Source: Bacillota bacterium
GTDB lineage: Bacteria; Bacillota; Clostridia; Acetivibrionales; DSM-1351
DNA length: 64,000 nt
Assembly (NCBI GenBank): GCA_023391425.1
Contig: JAEWAX010000158.1
Coordinates: 1 to 64,000 of the forward strand
Direction: 5' to 3'
Shown: positions 35,412 through 44,194 of the stretch, piece after piece
How the letters are laid out: each line of letters starts with the position of its first letter
Position numbering within the stretch: the stretch's first letter is position 1
Translations under genes and position numbers: made by a program
Notes under the pieces: model-generated
What the model was told of the DNA's origin: nothing
Databases searched by the model: none
What the model saw: the letters and a program-made list of their open reading frames with translations, nothing else

Positions 35412-37682
35412 TTATATTTTCAATATATCATTTGTATAAAAGTCGTTATCTATCTTCTTTATAAAGCCTGACATGTTATCAAAGTAGTATAAATATAGTT
35501 CATGCAAAGCTCTTGTACAAACTGTATATAGCAGCCTTCTGTCCTCTGCTTCCGAATAATCCATATCCTCAATCGAATTTACCAAAACAGCATCAAATTC
35601 AAGTCCTTTGGCAAGGTAGGAAGGAATTATTGCTATACCTCCCTGATATACCTCATTTTGGTTTGATATAAGACTTATATCCATATAGGATTTTATAGCT
35701 TTATACATAGCGTTACATTGGCTGGCCGTTTTACATATAACCGCTATAAGCTTATAGTTCCTGCTTTTCAGATCAATTATATCATTTGCAATCCTATTAT
35801 ATAAATCACTTTTGTCAATCTTTATGATTTTAGGTTTATTACCATGACGATTTAGTTGTTCTGAGTGGTTTAGAGATATAAGGATTTTTTTGCAAAAATC
35901 TGCTATCTCTTTACTTGAACGGTAGCTTTTTGTTAAAGAAATGCTTTTGGTATCTTCCTTATTGAATATGCCTGAGATATTTTCAAAGTTTTCAATATTC
36001 ATATATCCGTTGATAGACTGGTTTAGGTCTCCGAGAATTGTCATATTACAATGTTCAAAAACCTTCTTAAAAATTTCGTATTGAATAATTGTATAATCCT
36101 GAGCCTCATCGATGATAACATGTTTAACGGATTTTGTATTACCTGCAGTATCTAGAACAGTTTTAAGAAATATAATGGGAGCAACGTCCTCGTAATTTAT
36201 AATCCCCTGTTCCAATTGGCAAGCTGTGTAAATGCTCCAACTATCCAAGTCCTCGATTACCAGGCTATCAATATCTTGTACAAATGAACCGATATCCCTG
36301 AATAGATTCTTGTACAGCAGGTAAATATCGAAAGTTGTCATTTGAATAATATAACATTTAAGTGCCTCTAATTCAGCCTTTAGTTTCTGATCTGATAATT
36401 TTTTCTCATACGCGGTAACAGAATAATCTTCATCTATACCATTCTGTATTAATTCTTGAAGCCGTTTTTGTTCACATTGTTCTAAAAGATAAAAGAGTCT
36501 ATTACGCAACTTTTCCAATCTTTTGGCATAAGAAAAAAGACTATAGTCATTTATAAAAAGCCCGTAGATATCATCAGCAGAAATAATGAGAGTATCATTA
36601 TACATTAAATCATTAAATTCCAAACCCATTCCCTTTTCAAGCTGTTGAATGTATTTTTTCAAAATGGTCATAAACTGTACTGATGATTTGAATTTAATAC
36701 TACCAAGCCTTGCTTTATTCGGTTTATCTGACAAAATGTGTTCCATTTGTTCATTCATAGTTCCAATTTTGTATTTTGTCACAAGCGTTTTACCGAAAAA
36801 ATCGGTAAATGTACTTCTTTGAATGTTCTCTTCCCCCAATTCAGGTAGCACATTGGAAATATAATCTTCAAACACATGGTTCGGAGAAAATACAAGAATA
36901 TTTTCCGACTTTATACTATCTCGGTATTTGTACAAAAGATATGCAGCTCTATGAAGTGCAATAGAAGTCTTTCCACTGCCAGCAGGGCCTTCTACAATAA
37001 GAATTCTGTCTTGGCTGTTTCTGATGACAGTGTTTTGTTCCCTCTGAATACTTGTCACGATTGTTTTCATTCTATTATCGGTGCTTTTACCCAAGACTTC
37101 CCTTAACATTTCATCATTTATACTTATGCTGCTGTCAAACATGTATACAATGTTTAAATTTTCAATTTTGTATTGCCTTTTAAGCAGCATCTGTCCGCTG
37201 ATTGAACCTGAAGGACAGTCATAGTTGCATAAACCGATTTCATAGTCATAAAACATGCTTGATATTGGGGCTCTCCAGTCATATACAAGAATCTCCCTTG
37301 TATTACCAGTACTTAAGTTGTATATACCGATGTAGATTTGTTCTGCTTTTTCTTCTCCATCTTCAATAAAATCTATTCTCCCGAAATACGGACTCAGATA
37401 CATCTTTTCAAGACGGCCTACCTTGTCATATGCAAATTTATATTTTCGGGCTTGATTAGATAAACTTGTCTGATATTGCCATGCCGTAGTTGCAGCCTCA
37501 AGGTCAAACAAATCAGTGGGCATACATTTAGCATCTTCCCACATTTCCTTTTGCATAGCGATAGCTTCTTTTTTGTAGCTGCTTACAGAATTAATCCCAG
37601 TATCAAGTTGTATTTTTATCTCATTAACTACTCTCTCCAGCTTAATCTTTTCATACTCCCATGTCTCTTTGTCAGTAATCAT
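35412..37682 (-). CDS. helD: HelD-like UvrD-family helicase (RNA polymerase recycling factor)
   Basis: This 756-residue protein has an N-terminal coiled arm (1-110), Walker A (EGPAGSGKTS, about 233-241), the DEAQD box in HVIIDEAQDYT, and C-terminal motifs (TVCTRALHELYLYY). This matches the HelD/helicase IV branch of UvrD proteins, which remove stalled RNA polymerase from DNA and in some species give rifampicin tolerance. ATG 37682 follows AAGGAGG by 6 bases; the GTG just before it is too close. The gene lies inside a segment bounded by 77-bp direct repeats and next to an argS fragment. Confidence 0.9.
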   Translation of the reverse strand: MITDKETWEYEKIKLERVVNEIKIQLDTGINSVSSYKKEAIAMQKEMWEDAKCMPTDLFDLEAATTAWQYQTSLSNQARKYKFAYDKVGRLEKMYLSPYFGRIDFIEDGEEKAEQIYIGIYNLSTGNTREILVYDWRAPISSMFYDYEIGLCNYDCPSGSISGQMLLKRQYKIENLNIVYMFDSSISINDEMLREVLGKSTDNRMKTIVTSIQREQNTVIRNSQDRILIVEGPAGSGKTSIALHRAAYLLYKYRDSIKSENILVFSPNHVFEDYISNVLPELGEENIQRSTFTDFFGKTLVTKYKIGTMNEQMEHILSDKPNKARLGSIKFKSSVQFMTILKKYIQQLEKGMGLEFNDLMYNDTLIISADDIYGLFINDYSLFSYAKRLEKLRNRLFYLLEQCEQKRLQELIQNGIDEDYSVTAYEKKLSDQKLKAELEALKCYIIQMTTFDIYLLYKNLFRDIGSFVQDIDSLVIEDLDSWSIYTACQLEQGIINYEDVAPIIFLKTVLDTAGNTKSVKHVIIDEAQDYTIIQYEIFKKVFEHCNMTILGDLNQSINGYMNIENFENISGIFNKEDTKSISLTKSYRSSKEIADFCKKILISLNHSEQLNRHGNKPKIIKIDKSDLYNRIANDIIDLKSRNYKLIAVICKTASQCNAMYKAIKSYMDISLISNQNEVYQGGIAIIPSYLAKGLEFDAVLVNSIEDMDYSEAEDRRLLYTVCTRALHELYLYYFDNMSGFIKKIDNDFYTNDILKI

Positions 37683-38011
37683 CACATTCCTCCTTTAATA
37701 CTTTTATTTCCTCAAAAATCATTTTCAAATAGATTTAACGGGATAGCAATTTAACCTGTTCAGCAATTCATGCGCAGGTATTAAATAAAAATTGTTGGTA
37801 TTCAAAATTCGGTCAGTAAAACTTTTTACAATTTGCCTTGGAAAAACATTGAGATGAAGTTTATTTTTTATAGAGTTACTTCTTTAATAATGATACACAC
37901 AATCAAAGCTACATATAAGTCTTATATTAAAAATTTTTATGTGATATAATATAAGTAGAGGGTACTATGCTTATATTAACTCTTTGTGTAAAGCTATTTC
38001 ATAATTCTCCA

Positions 38012-38327
38012 TTACATTCTGCCGGGAACTTCTATTCCTTGTAAATCCAAATAAGTAATTAAAATACCTCTTGTTAAAATAATAAGCTTTATCCATAAAG
38101 ATTGTCTTAATGAATTTTGTTCTGGAATAATCCTGTTTTCATAATAAAACCTATTTAATTTAATTCTAAAAATCATAGATAAATCGACATATCTTATGCG
38201 GTGCATAATCAATAAAGCTATTTATAATGACTTCGTTAAACTGAGTAATTTTAAGCATCAGGTTGTGTTCATTATCACTACAGAGCAATTGTATAGATAC
38301 GTCATTAACTCTATATTCAGGTTTCAT
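38012..38327 (-). pseudogene. argS: Arginyl-tRNA synthetase C-terminal fragment, frameshifted
   Basis: On the minus strand 38327-38166 encodes NLMLKITQFNEVIINSFIDY and APHKICRFIYDF, then a stop. In another frame 38165-38012 continues with NRFYYENRIIPEQ, ITYLDLQGIEVPGRM and a stop. Together they match the DALR anticodon-binding domain of ArgRS, ending in the invariant LLGIEVPxRM C-terminus. Only about 105 of the ~560 residues remain and one frameshift separates the two parts. The fragment begins 8 bases from the edge of a 77-bp repeat. Confidence 0.8.
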
Positions 38328-38334
38328 TGAGTTA

Positions 38335-38411
38335 AAGATGATATTACATTAGTTTACCCGAAAAATCTCGCAATTTATTAACCATATTTGGACAGGTATT
38401 GCTATATGTGC
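38335..38411. repeat. 77-bp direct repeat, copy 2
   Basis: This second copy of the sequence at 35244-35320 (74/77 identical) is in the same orientation and adjacent to the argS fragment. The interval between the two copies is 3.0 kb and carries helD and the pseudogene. Confidence 0.85.
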
Positions 38412-38511
38412 AGATACATTACATAATACTTTCGGTTTTCAGACAGATTTACTGATAGTAACTAAAAAACAGATAAACATAATCAAAGTTTATAATACTT
38501 CAAATACGGTA

Positions 38512-39867
38512 TTAAAAAGAACCTTCCATTTTCTTATACAGCTTATATACCGCTGAAATAGCTTGTTCATAGCTTATTATGTTGTTTTTTATAATCTTGT
38601 CAGAAATAATTTCATTAGTCTCAAAATCTACGGAATTAACTTTTGCTGCTGCTTTCAACATATCAGCAAATTCATTTCCTTTAAGAATTTGATTTGGCCT
38701 AAATTTCTTATCTTTTGGCAGCTTTACAACTTTCAGTGAGTACAAATAGAGTACTGAATAATTTGTGGTATCTTTAAATGGTATATTTGTATCTATTTCT
38801 ACTTTTAAACTTCCATCAGGATTTGGTTCTGAACTTATAGAATCACTGTAATACCAATCCACTTTTCTTCCTTTACTTTCTGTAAATGCTTGAATATCCA
38901 TACCACTTCCTACCGTAAACAAGTTTACAAAAAGTTCAATAGCTTTTTCTCGTTCAATTCCACTTGTATATAACGCATTGAAAGTATCTATAGGTTGTTT
39001 AATTTCCTCCCTATTTAATTGGTACGGAATAATTCCTGTTTCTAATGCTGCATAATAATCATTTTTATAAACATCTGTAAGTTTTTCAGGGATAGAAGTA
39101 CCCCAGGGAGTTGTATCTGTTTTAAAACTTGGACTTAATTTCACAAGAATATCATTTATAAGATTCACCTTTTTGGCTATTGGAGAACTTGGCGAAGAAT
39201 AAAGAATATTTCTAATTGCATCTGATGCCCCTGCTAAATATTCAACTATTACAGCAAAGTCATCACCGTAATTTCTTGAACCATAATTTCGTGGAAAATA
39301 CGTAGGGAATTTATCTCCTTCTTTAGACCATTTATCTCCTGTGTAAGCAATTTTATTATTTAGCTTAATCCATTCATTTTTAAGTTTTTTAGCTCCATAT
39401 TTATCATTAATATACATCTGTAAGAAATGACCTGTTTCATGAGCTAATACCTGTCTGCCTGCCAAATCATTAACACCATGTGGAGTAGTATTTATATATA
39501 TTGTTTTCCCTTCTTCTGAAAAAGAGCCACCAAGCTCAGTATCATCCCTATATCTAAGTTTAACAACTACCTTTTTGCCTTTAGATTTATAATATTTAGT
39601 CATTTCCTTTATTAAATTTTGAGGAAAATTATTGTAGCATTGTTCCAGTTCATCAAGAAAGTATGTATATCCCCAAAAGCCATGCTCCATATCAATAGTT
39701 ATGCCATAAAGTTCTTCGAGGCTTGCTTGTTTTGTCTTTTCCTCTTTAGTCATGTTCGCTCCATATACAACACTTGTAGTTGGACAAATTACATCAATTA
39801 AAAAAATACATAGTAAACAAAGTGAAGTAATTCGAATCCTTTTTCTAAATGAATTAATTTTGTACAT
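38512..39867 (-). CDS. Exported HExxH zinc metalloprotease-like protein
   Basis: The 451-residue protein has a signal peptide (basic start, ITSLCLLCIFLIDVI, cleavage near VYG-AN). The zinc motif HETGH lies at about 143-147, and a Glu in VIVEYLAG about 60 residues later could be the third ligand (gluzincin type). The C-terminal 70 residues (KFRPNQILKGNEFADMLKAA and YEQAISAVYKLYKK) resemble one S-layer-homology-like repeat. GGAGG lies nine bases before the ATG; the in-frame TTG before it is not needed. Substrate unknown. Confidence 0.75.
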   Translation of the reverse strand: MYKINSFRKRIRITSLCLLCIFLIDVICPTTSVVYGANMTKEEKTKQASLEELYGITIDMEHGFWGYTYFLDELEQCYNNFPQNLIKEMTKYYKSKGKKVVVKLRYRDDTELGGSFSEEGKTIYINTTPHGVNDLAGRQVLAHETGHFLQMYINDKYGAKKLKNEWIKLNNKIAYTGDKWSKEGDKFPTYFPRNYGSRNYGDDFAVIVEYLAGASDAIRNILYSSPSSPIAKKVNLINDILVKLSPSFKTDTTPWGTSIPEKLTDVYKNDYYAALETGIIPYQLNREEIKQPIDTFNALYTSGIEREKAIELFVNLFTVGSGMDIQAFTESKGRKVDWYYSDSISSEPNPDGSLKVEIDTNIPFKDTTNYSVLYLYSLKVVKLPKDKKFRPNQILKGNEFADMLKAAAKVNSVDFETNEIISDKIIKNNIISYEQAISAVYKLYKKMEGSF

Positions 39868-39882
39868 CAAAGTTTTCCTCCA

Positions 39883-39942
39883 TCACAAAGAAATATCTAT
39901 TCCATGTTCTAATTTTTCCCTCTTAATAATCTTCTTCGACAT
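39883..39942 (-). CDS. Possible 19-residue small ORF
   Basis: ATG at 39942 with GGAGG 13 bases upstream encodes a basic peptide starting MSKKIIKREKLEHG and ending just before the ribosome binding site of the metalloprotease gene. It may be a leader peptide or chance. The rest of the 420-base gap 39868-40288 shows only the HxlR terminator. Confidence 0.2.
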   Translation of the reverse strand: MSKKIIKREKLEHGIDISL

Positions 39943-40238
39943 TTTTACGCTATTTCCTCCAATTATAAACATATAATTAATTTTACCCCTATTTTGTTTA
40001 TAATTGATACCTATCTAAACCATAAATATTTAATTTTTTAATAATAATTTATATATAAAATTATCTTGATGTAAACCATATGTATAAAATTAAAATATAT
40101 GCAATAATTCAGAAATAGGAGCGACTTATCAGTACACACTTGGTATTTGTTACAAGTCCGAAAATCAGCGAATTGTTATTATTAAAAACAGTTTATATTA
40201 GAATAGGTGGCTAAAATTGTTGTTATTTAAAAAACAAA

Positions 40239-40278
40239 AGAAAAGCCCCTAAAATAGAAGCTTCTAAAAATCTTTTCT
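40239..40278 (-). terminator. Terminator of the HxlR gene
   Basis: Arms AGAAAAG/CTTTTCT (40239-40245, 40272-40278) around a 12-bp palindrome TAGAAGCTTCTA, followed on the minus strand by a T-rich stretch. Confidence 0.5.
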
Positions 40279-40288
40279 AATGAGGTTC

Positions 40289-40642
40289 TTATATATCAAT
40301 GTTCTCCTCATTAACCATCTCTTTTTCTACAAGTCCTTTGTAATACTTTCCCCATACACACAGAGCTTCAAGAACTGGCTTAAGACTACATCCTTGTTCA
40401 GTAAGTGAGTACTCAACCCTAGGCGGAACTTCTGCATATACTTTTCTCTTAACAAGCCCATCTTTTTCCATAGTTCTCAACTGTTGAGTGAGAACTTTTT
40501 GGCTAATAGAACTTATTGATTTTTTCAACTCTCCAAAGCGCTTAGTTCCACTTATAAGATCTCTCAATATTAATACCTTCCACTTTTCTCCTATAAGTAA
40601 AAGAGTTGTTTCAACTGGACAAAGTGGCAATTCTTTTTTCAT
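40289..40642 (-). CDS. HxlR-family transcriptional regulator
   Basis: The 117-residue winged-helix protein has the family opening LCPVETTLLLIGEKWKVLIL, including the conserved Cys8 that senses electrophiles or redox in several members, and PRVEYSLTEQG at the wing. GAGGGG precedes the ATG. It diverges from an MFS efflux gene across 135 bases containing three dyads, so it probably represses that gene. Confidence 0.92.
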   Translation of the reverse strand: MKKELPLCPVETTLLLIGEKWKVLILRDLISGTKRFGELKKSISSISQKVLTQQLRTMEKDGLVKRKVYAEVPPRVEYSLTEQGCSLKPVLEALCVWGKYYKGLVEKEMVNEENIDI

Positions 40643-40661
40643 AAAAACCCCTCACATTAGT

Positions 40662-40719
40662 TACCTAAAGGTACATATAGCACTTATAAGTGCTTACTTG
40701 CGCAAATATACTATTGCGC
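40662..40719. promoter_or_regulatory. Cluster of dyads in the HxlR/MFS divergent promoter
   Basis: TACC-TAAA-GGTA (40662-40673), the perfect palindrome AGCACTTATAAGTGCT (40679-40694) and GCGCAA-N8-TTGCGC (40700-40719) follow each other. They are likely HxlR sites and promoter elements. Confidence 0.5.
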
Positions 40720-40777
40720 TTACTATTATAAACATAAATTTACTAAAAAATCAATCAATTAAAAAGGTGGTATAAAA

Positions 40778-41983
40778 ATGAAAAAAAAGCTTAACTTAAT
40801 ATGTTTATTGTTTTTAGCATTTTTCTTAATAGGATGTGATACATTTATAATTTCACCATTAATTCCACTAATAGTAGGCAGTTTACATATTGACTCTGGA
40901 AGTGGTGGATATTTGGTAACAGTATATTCAATATTTTATGTAGTCTTTTCTCCAATTCTAGGACCTTTATCTGACCGTATTGGAAGAAAAAAGATGATAG
41001 GTATTGGGATGATTATATTCTCAATTTCTTCGTTTGCAACTGGTTTATCAAGTAATTATATTTTAATTCTTATTGCAAGAAGTGTTACAGGTATTGGTGC
41101 TGCATTTGTAGCACCAAATGTATGGTCATTTATTGGTGATACATTCAAGTATGAAGAAAGGGGAAAAATAACAGCAATTGTAGCATCCGCGCTATCTTTA
41201 GGAATGATTTTAGGGGTTCCAATTGGATCAGTTCTAGCACAATGGAAAAGTTGGGTTATAAGTTTTCATGCAATGGGAATATTTTCATTACTAGCCGGTA
41301 TATTAATTTTTATAATATTTCCTGCTATAGATCCACCAGAGTCAATTGATACAACTAAATATAGTGGTCAAATTGCGAAAGTTTTTAATCAAAAAAATGT
41401 TCTCTATAGTTTTATAGTTACCTTTTTCATATCATTTGCAAATTTTGGATTGTACACTTATTTGGGCTATTGGCTTAATAAATGTTTTTCTTTAGAGGTT
41501 TCAACAATTGGCTTACTTATAATAATTGCAGGAGTAGGTAATTTAATTGGTATGCAAGTCGGTGGAATTGTTAGTGATAAATTTGGCAAAAAGAAGGTTG
41601 CTGTTATATCCCTATTGATTTTAATGATATTTTTACTACTATTACCATTTTTCAAAACAAATATAATTTTTACTACTATTGATATTTTCTTCTGGCTTGG
41701 CGCTGGAGGGGCATCTTTTACAGTTATGCAGGTCTTTGTCACCCAATTGAATCCAGAATATCGTGGAACCATAATGGCACTTAATAATTCCTTTATGTGG
41801 ACAGGTACAGCAATTGGTTCAGCTTTGGTAAGCCTGATAATAAGGTGTTCAAGTTTTACTATTGCTTCCTTGATATGTTCAATTGGGGCTTTAACAGCAA
41901 GCGTAGTATTGGCACTATTAATTAAAGCAAATGAAAATATTCAATCTGTACAAAAAAATCCTAAAACTAATAAATGCATTTGA
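40778..41983 (+). CDS. MFS efflux transporter (AraJ-like)
   Basis: The 401-residue protein has 12 membrane helices and motif A (GPLSDRIGRKKM), typical of DHA1 drug or sugar efflux pumps. AGGTGG lies 8 bases before the ATG. It is divergent from HxlR, the usual set-up for an inducible efflux pump. Substrate unknown. Confidence 0.9.
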   Translation: MKKKLNLICLLFLAFFLIGCDTFIISPLIPLIVGSLHIDSGSGGYLVTVYSIFYVVFSPILGPLSDRIGRKKMIGIGMIIFSISSFATGLSSNYILILIARSVTGIGAAFVAPNVWSFIGDTFKYEERGKITAIVASALSLGMILGVPIGSVLAQWKSWVISFHAMGIFSLLAGILIFIIFPAIDPPESIDTTKYSGQIAKVFNQKNVLYSFIVTFFISFANFGLYTYLGYWLNKCFSLEVSTIGLLIIIAGVGNLIGMQVGGIVSDKFGKKKVAVISLLILMIFLLLLPFFKTNIIFTTIDIFFWLGAGGASFTVMQVFVTQLNPEYRGTIMALNNSFMWTGTAIGSALVSLIIRCSSFTIASLICSIGALTASVVLALLIKANENIQSVQKNPKTNKCI

Positions 41984-42021
41984 TTCTTAATTTAAATAAA
42001 CACAATAATTTATAAAGTTCC

Positions 42022-42156
42022 CTACTTTTCAGGAACAAGTGCGATTTTAGCAGCGTCCTTTGCCTTAGTTTCATCAGCCAGAACTATTTTATTACCGCCG
42101 TCACTGGCGACACAAATTAGTGCTTCTACCAAAAACAACTTTAATAATTTGCTCAT
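42022..42156 (-). pseudogene. Short ORF, probable gene remnant
   Basis: The frame encodes 44 residues: a hydrophobic start (LLKLFLVEALICVA) followed by NKIVLADETKAKDAAKIAL. There is no ribosome binding site. The second half resembles the edge of a secreted-protein domain, but I cannot identify it. It lies in a stretch of broken genes. Confidence 0.25.
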
Positions 42157-42242
42157 ATAACAACTTCATTGAGATTGAGTAACTGCTCTAATGAGTATAC
42201 GAAAAGCTTATCACACAAAACAAAGAATAGCCGTTTTCGACA

Positions 42243-42278
42243 TGAAATGTTAAATTTATAACCTGAAATGTAATTTAC
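42243..42278 (+). promoter_or_regulatory. LytTR-type tandem site, copy A
   Basis: TGAAATGTTAAATTT (42243) and TGAAATGTAATTTAC (42264) are direct repeats with a 21-bp period. A TAAAAT hexamer follows at about 42305. The promoter would drive the truncated response regulator at 42343. The same arrangement occurs at 46369-46404. Confidence 0.5.
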
Positions 42279-42342
42279 AAACTTGTAGAAGCAACTTTGT
42301 ATTGTAAAATAAAGTCGTATTAATATGTGGAGATTAAGTATT

Positions 42343-42432
42343 ATGTTGAAAATAGTCATATACGATGATGATTTGCAAGAGCTATCCCAATTTTCTGAGC
42401 TGTGTGTCTTACTTTTCATCAAGCAATGTTAG
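42343..42432 (+). pseudogene. Truncated LytTR-type response regulator
   Basis: The 29-codon frame begins MLKIVIYDDDLQELSQF, the start of an AgrA/VirR-like receiver (acidic DDD pocket), then loses similarity and stops. GGAG lies 11 bases upstream. The rest of the regulator is gone and the following sequence belongs to the S41 gene on the other strand. Confidence 0.55.
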
Positions 42433-42460
42433 AGTTTATGTATGTAGTATCGCACGTTAA

Positions 42461-43875
42461 TTATATCTTAGTAAAATACTTTATTCTGGATTTTAACCTT
42501 CCTTTGAAATATATTATTCCAATAATAAACAATATACTAATGATGAGGGCTATTACTTCTTTAATGGATATAATTTCCCTTCTCCCCATCAATATATATT
42601 TAATGGCTTTATCATTAAATATATTTGTATACCAAGATTGGGATATTTCAATATCTGGTGTTGTTTTATATTCTTCATTACACGTACCATCAGAAGTTAA
42701 ACCCATAGCCATCGGAAATCTAAAGACATATCCGCTATTTGGCAGGACACATACTATAGGGTCAAGGCCTATGCCTCCCCCAAAAGTTTTTTCACCAACA
42801 AGTGTGGCAAATCCTGTGCTTTTTGAAAATGATGCAAATCCATCTGCAGATGAACCGACTCCTTTATCGACGATTAGGTAAACCTTTCCACCAAAATTAA
42901 TCGAATTGCAAGGATTTATGGTTTGCTCATATTTGTAATAATATTCGAATTTTTTAGTTAACTCTGAGGGCGAATTTTCTAACTTCTCAGATGTAATAAA
43001 ATTTATTTGATCTAGCCCCTGATAACCTACGTTAAGTTTATACTTAATAAAGTCCTCTCCAAAACTTCCTCCTCTAAAGGCAAAATAACACTTAAATTTA
43101 AGCGGTTTATTTATAAGCATAGGCACTATATTATCTTCCCAGTAGGCATCTGTTCCTCCTCCATTTCCTCTTATATCAATAATTAGTATTTTATAATCTT
43201 TGATATCACAAAAAAAGGCTTTATTGTATTCATATCGTTTTTCATTTTGAATGTATCAAAACTACTAATTTTAATATATGCAACCTTATCTCCTTTTGAT
43301 AAAATTTTAGTTTTTACGTTATTTGAGTTATTATTTTCCGAGATATTATTGTTTTTACTTTCAGTATTTATAGCTTTTATAGAATTTTCATATATTTTTT
43401 CATTGGAACTTGGTGACACCACTGAACTTTCATAACTATTACCTTTATTATACCTACTCATTGCTTTATTGTTGTTTAGTTGATTTGCCCAAGGAATATC
43501 CTGATTATAAAGTTTCTTAAAATACATATAGTCTTGAATATTAAAAATTTCAGTGTGTCCATTATGTAATTCTTTTAGTATAGCATTTAAAGTCTTGTAA
43601 AAATCCACATCACTTTTTGTTGCCTTGACTTTATTAATATATTTATCCTTATTACTCAGCCAATCTATACCATTAATCCTTTTATTAACGTCAAAAAAAG
43701 GATAGTTTTCTTTTAATATCTTATACATATACTCAAAGTCATCTTCTTTTTCTTTTTGAGTTAACTGGTTATCTGTTTTTGAAAGTAAATCAGATGCTTC
43801 TGAATTACGAATATTGCAACCGCAAATAGTAAATAATAAAAAAACAAGAAACATAATTGAAAACATTCTTCTCAT
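42461..43875 (-). pseudogene. S41-family peptidase lipoprotein, split by one frameshift
   Basis: The N-terminal part (43875-43183) has a lipoprotein signal (FLLFTICGC) and the S41 N-domain (LKELHNGHTE). The C-terminal part, read in another frame down to 42461, has DIRGNGGGTDAYW, catalytic Ser in GSSADGFASF and Lys in VGEKTFGGG, then a C-terminal membrane helix. The frames separate at a run of seven T residues (minus strand, about 43209-43215); removing one T restores a single ~470-residue protein with complete Ser-Lys dyad. A pseudogene, a slippage-controlled gene or a sequencing error are all possible. Confidence 0.7.
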
Positions 43876-44107
43876 AATATAAGTTATCCTTAAGATGTAT
43901 TTTCTTTGTTCAATTTCCTTATTAATCATGATAAGGAAATTAAAGTAATTTATAGCGATAATTATAATACAATCCACTAAAATTTACTATTTCTTTGCTA
44001 GTTAAAAAAATACAACACCAAATCATTTTCGTTAACTTCTGCTCGTGAGCCATAATATACAACGTTTATTTGAAAAATTAACATTAATAGCTTACCTGTA
44101 ACTTTAA

Positions 44108-44144
44108 CAAAAAAAGAACCGGTACCCAATAAAAGTACCAGTTC
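44108..44144 (-). terminator. Terminator of the propeller/lectin gene
   Basis: Stem 44116-44125/44135-44144 (GAAC-GGTAC type, one mismatch) is followed on the minus strand by a run of T residues (complement of 44108-44115). Confidence 0.75.
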
Positions 44145-44194
44145 ATTTTCTATCATTATTACCTTTATCCCATACAATATTATAATTTTAAACT

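Noticed and set aside
38012..38212. 66-codon frame as an independent small gene
   Set aside because: Its C-terminus is that of ArgRS and the preceding part of the same domain is in another frame, so it is part of a pseudogene.
35244..38411. A transposon bounded by the 77-bp repeats
   Set aside because: The repeats are direct, too long for target-site duplications, and no transposase or terminal inverted repeat lies between them.
42402..42881. 159-codon plus-strand frame
   Set aside because: It is antisense to the C-terminal half of the S41 gene, whose Ser-Lys motifs are clear.
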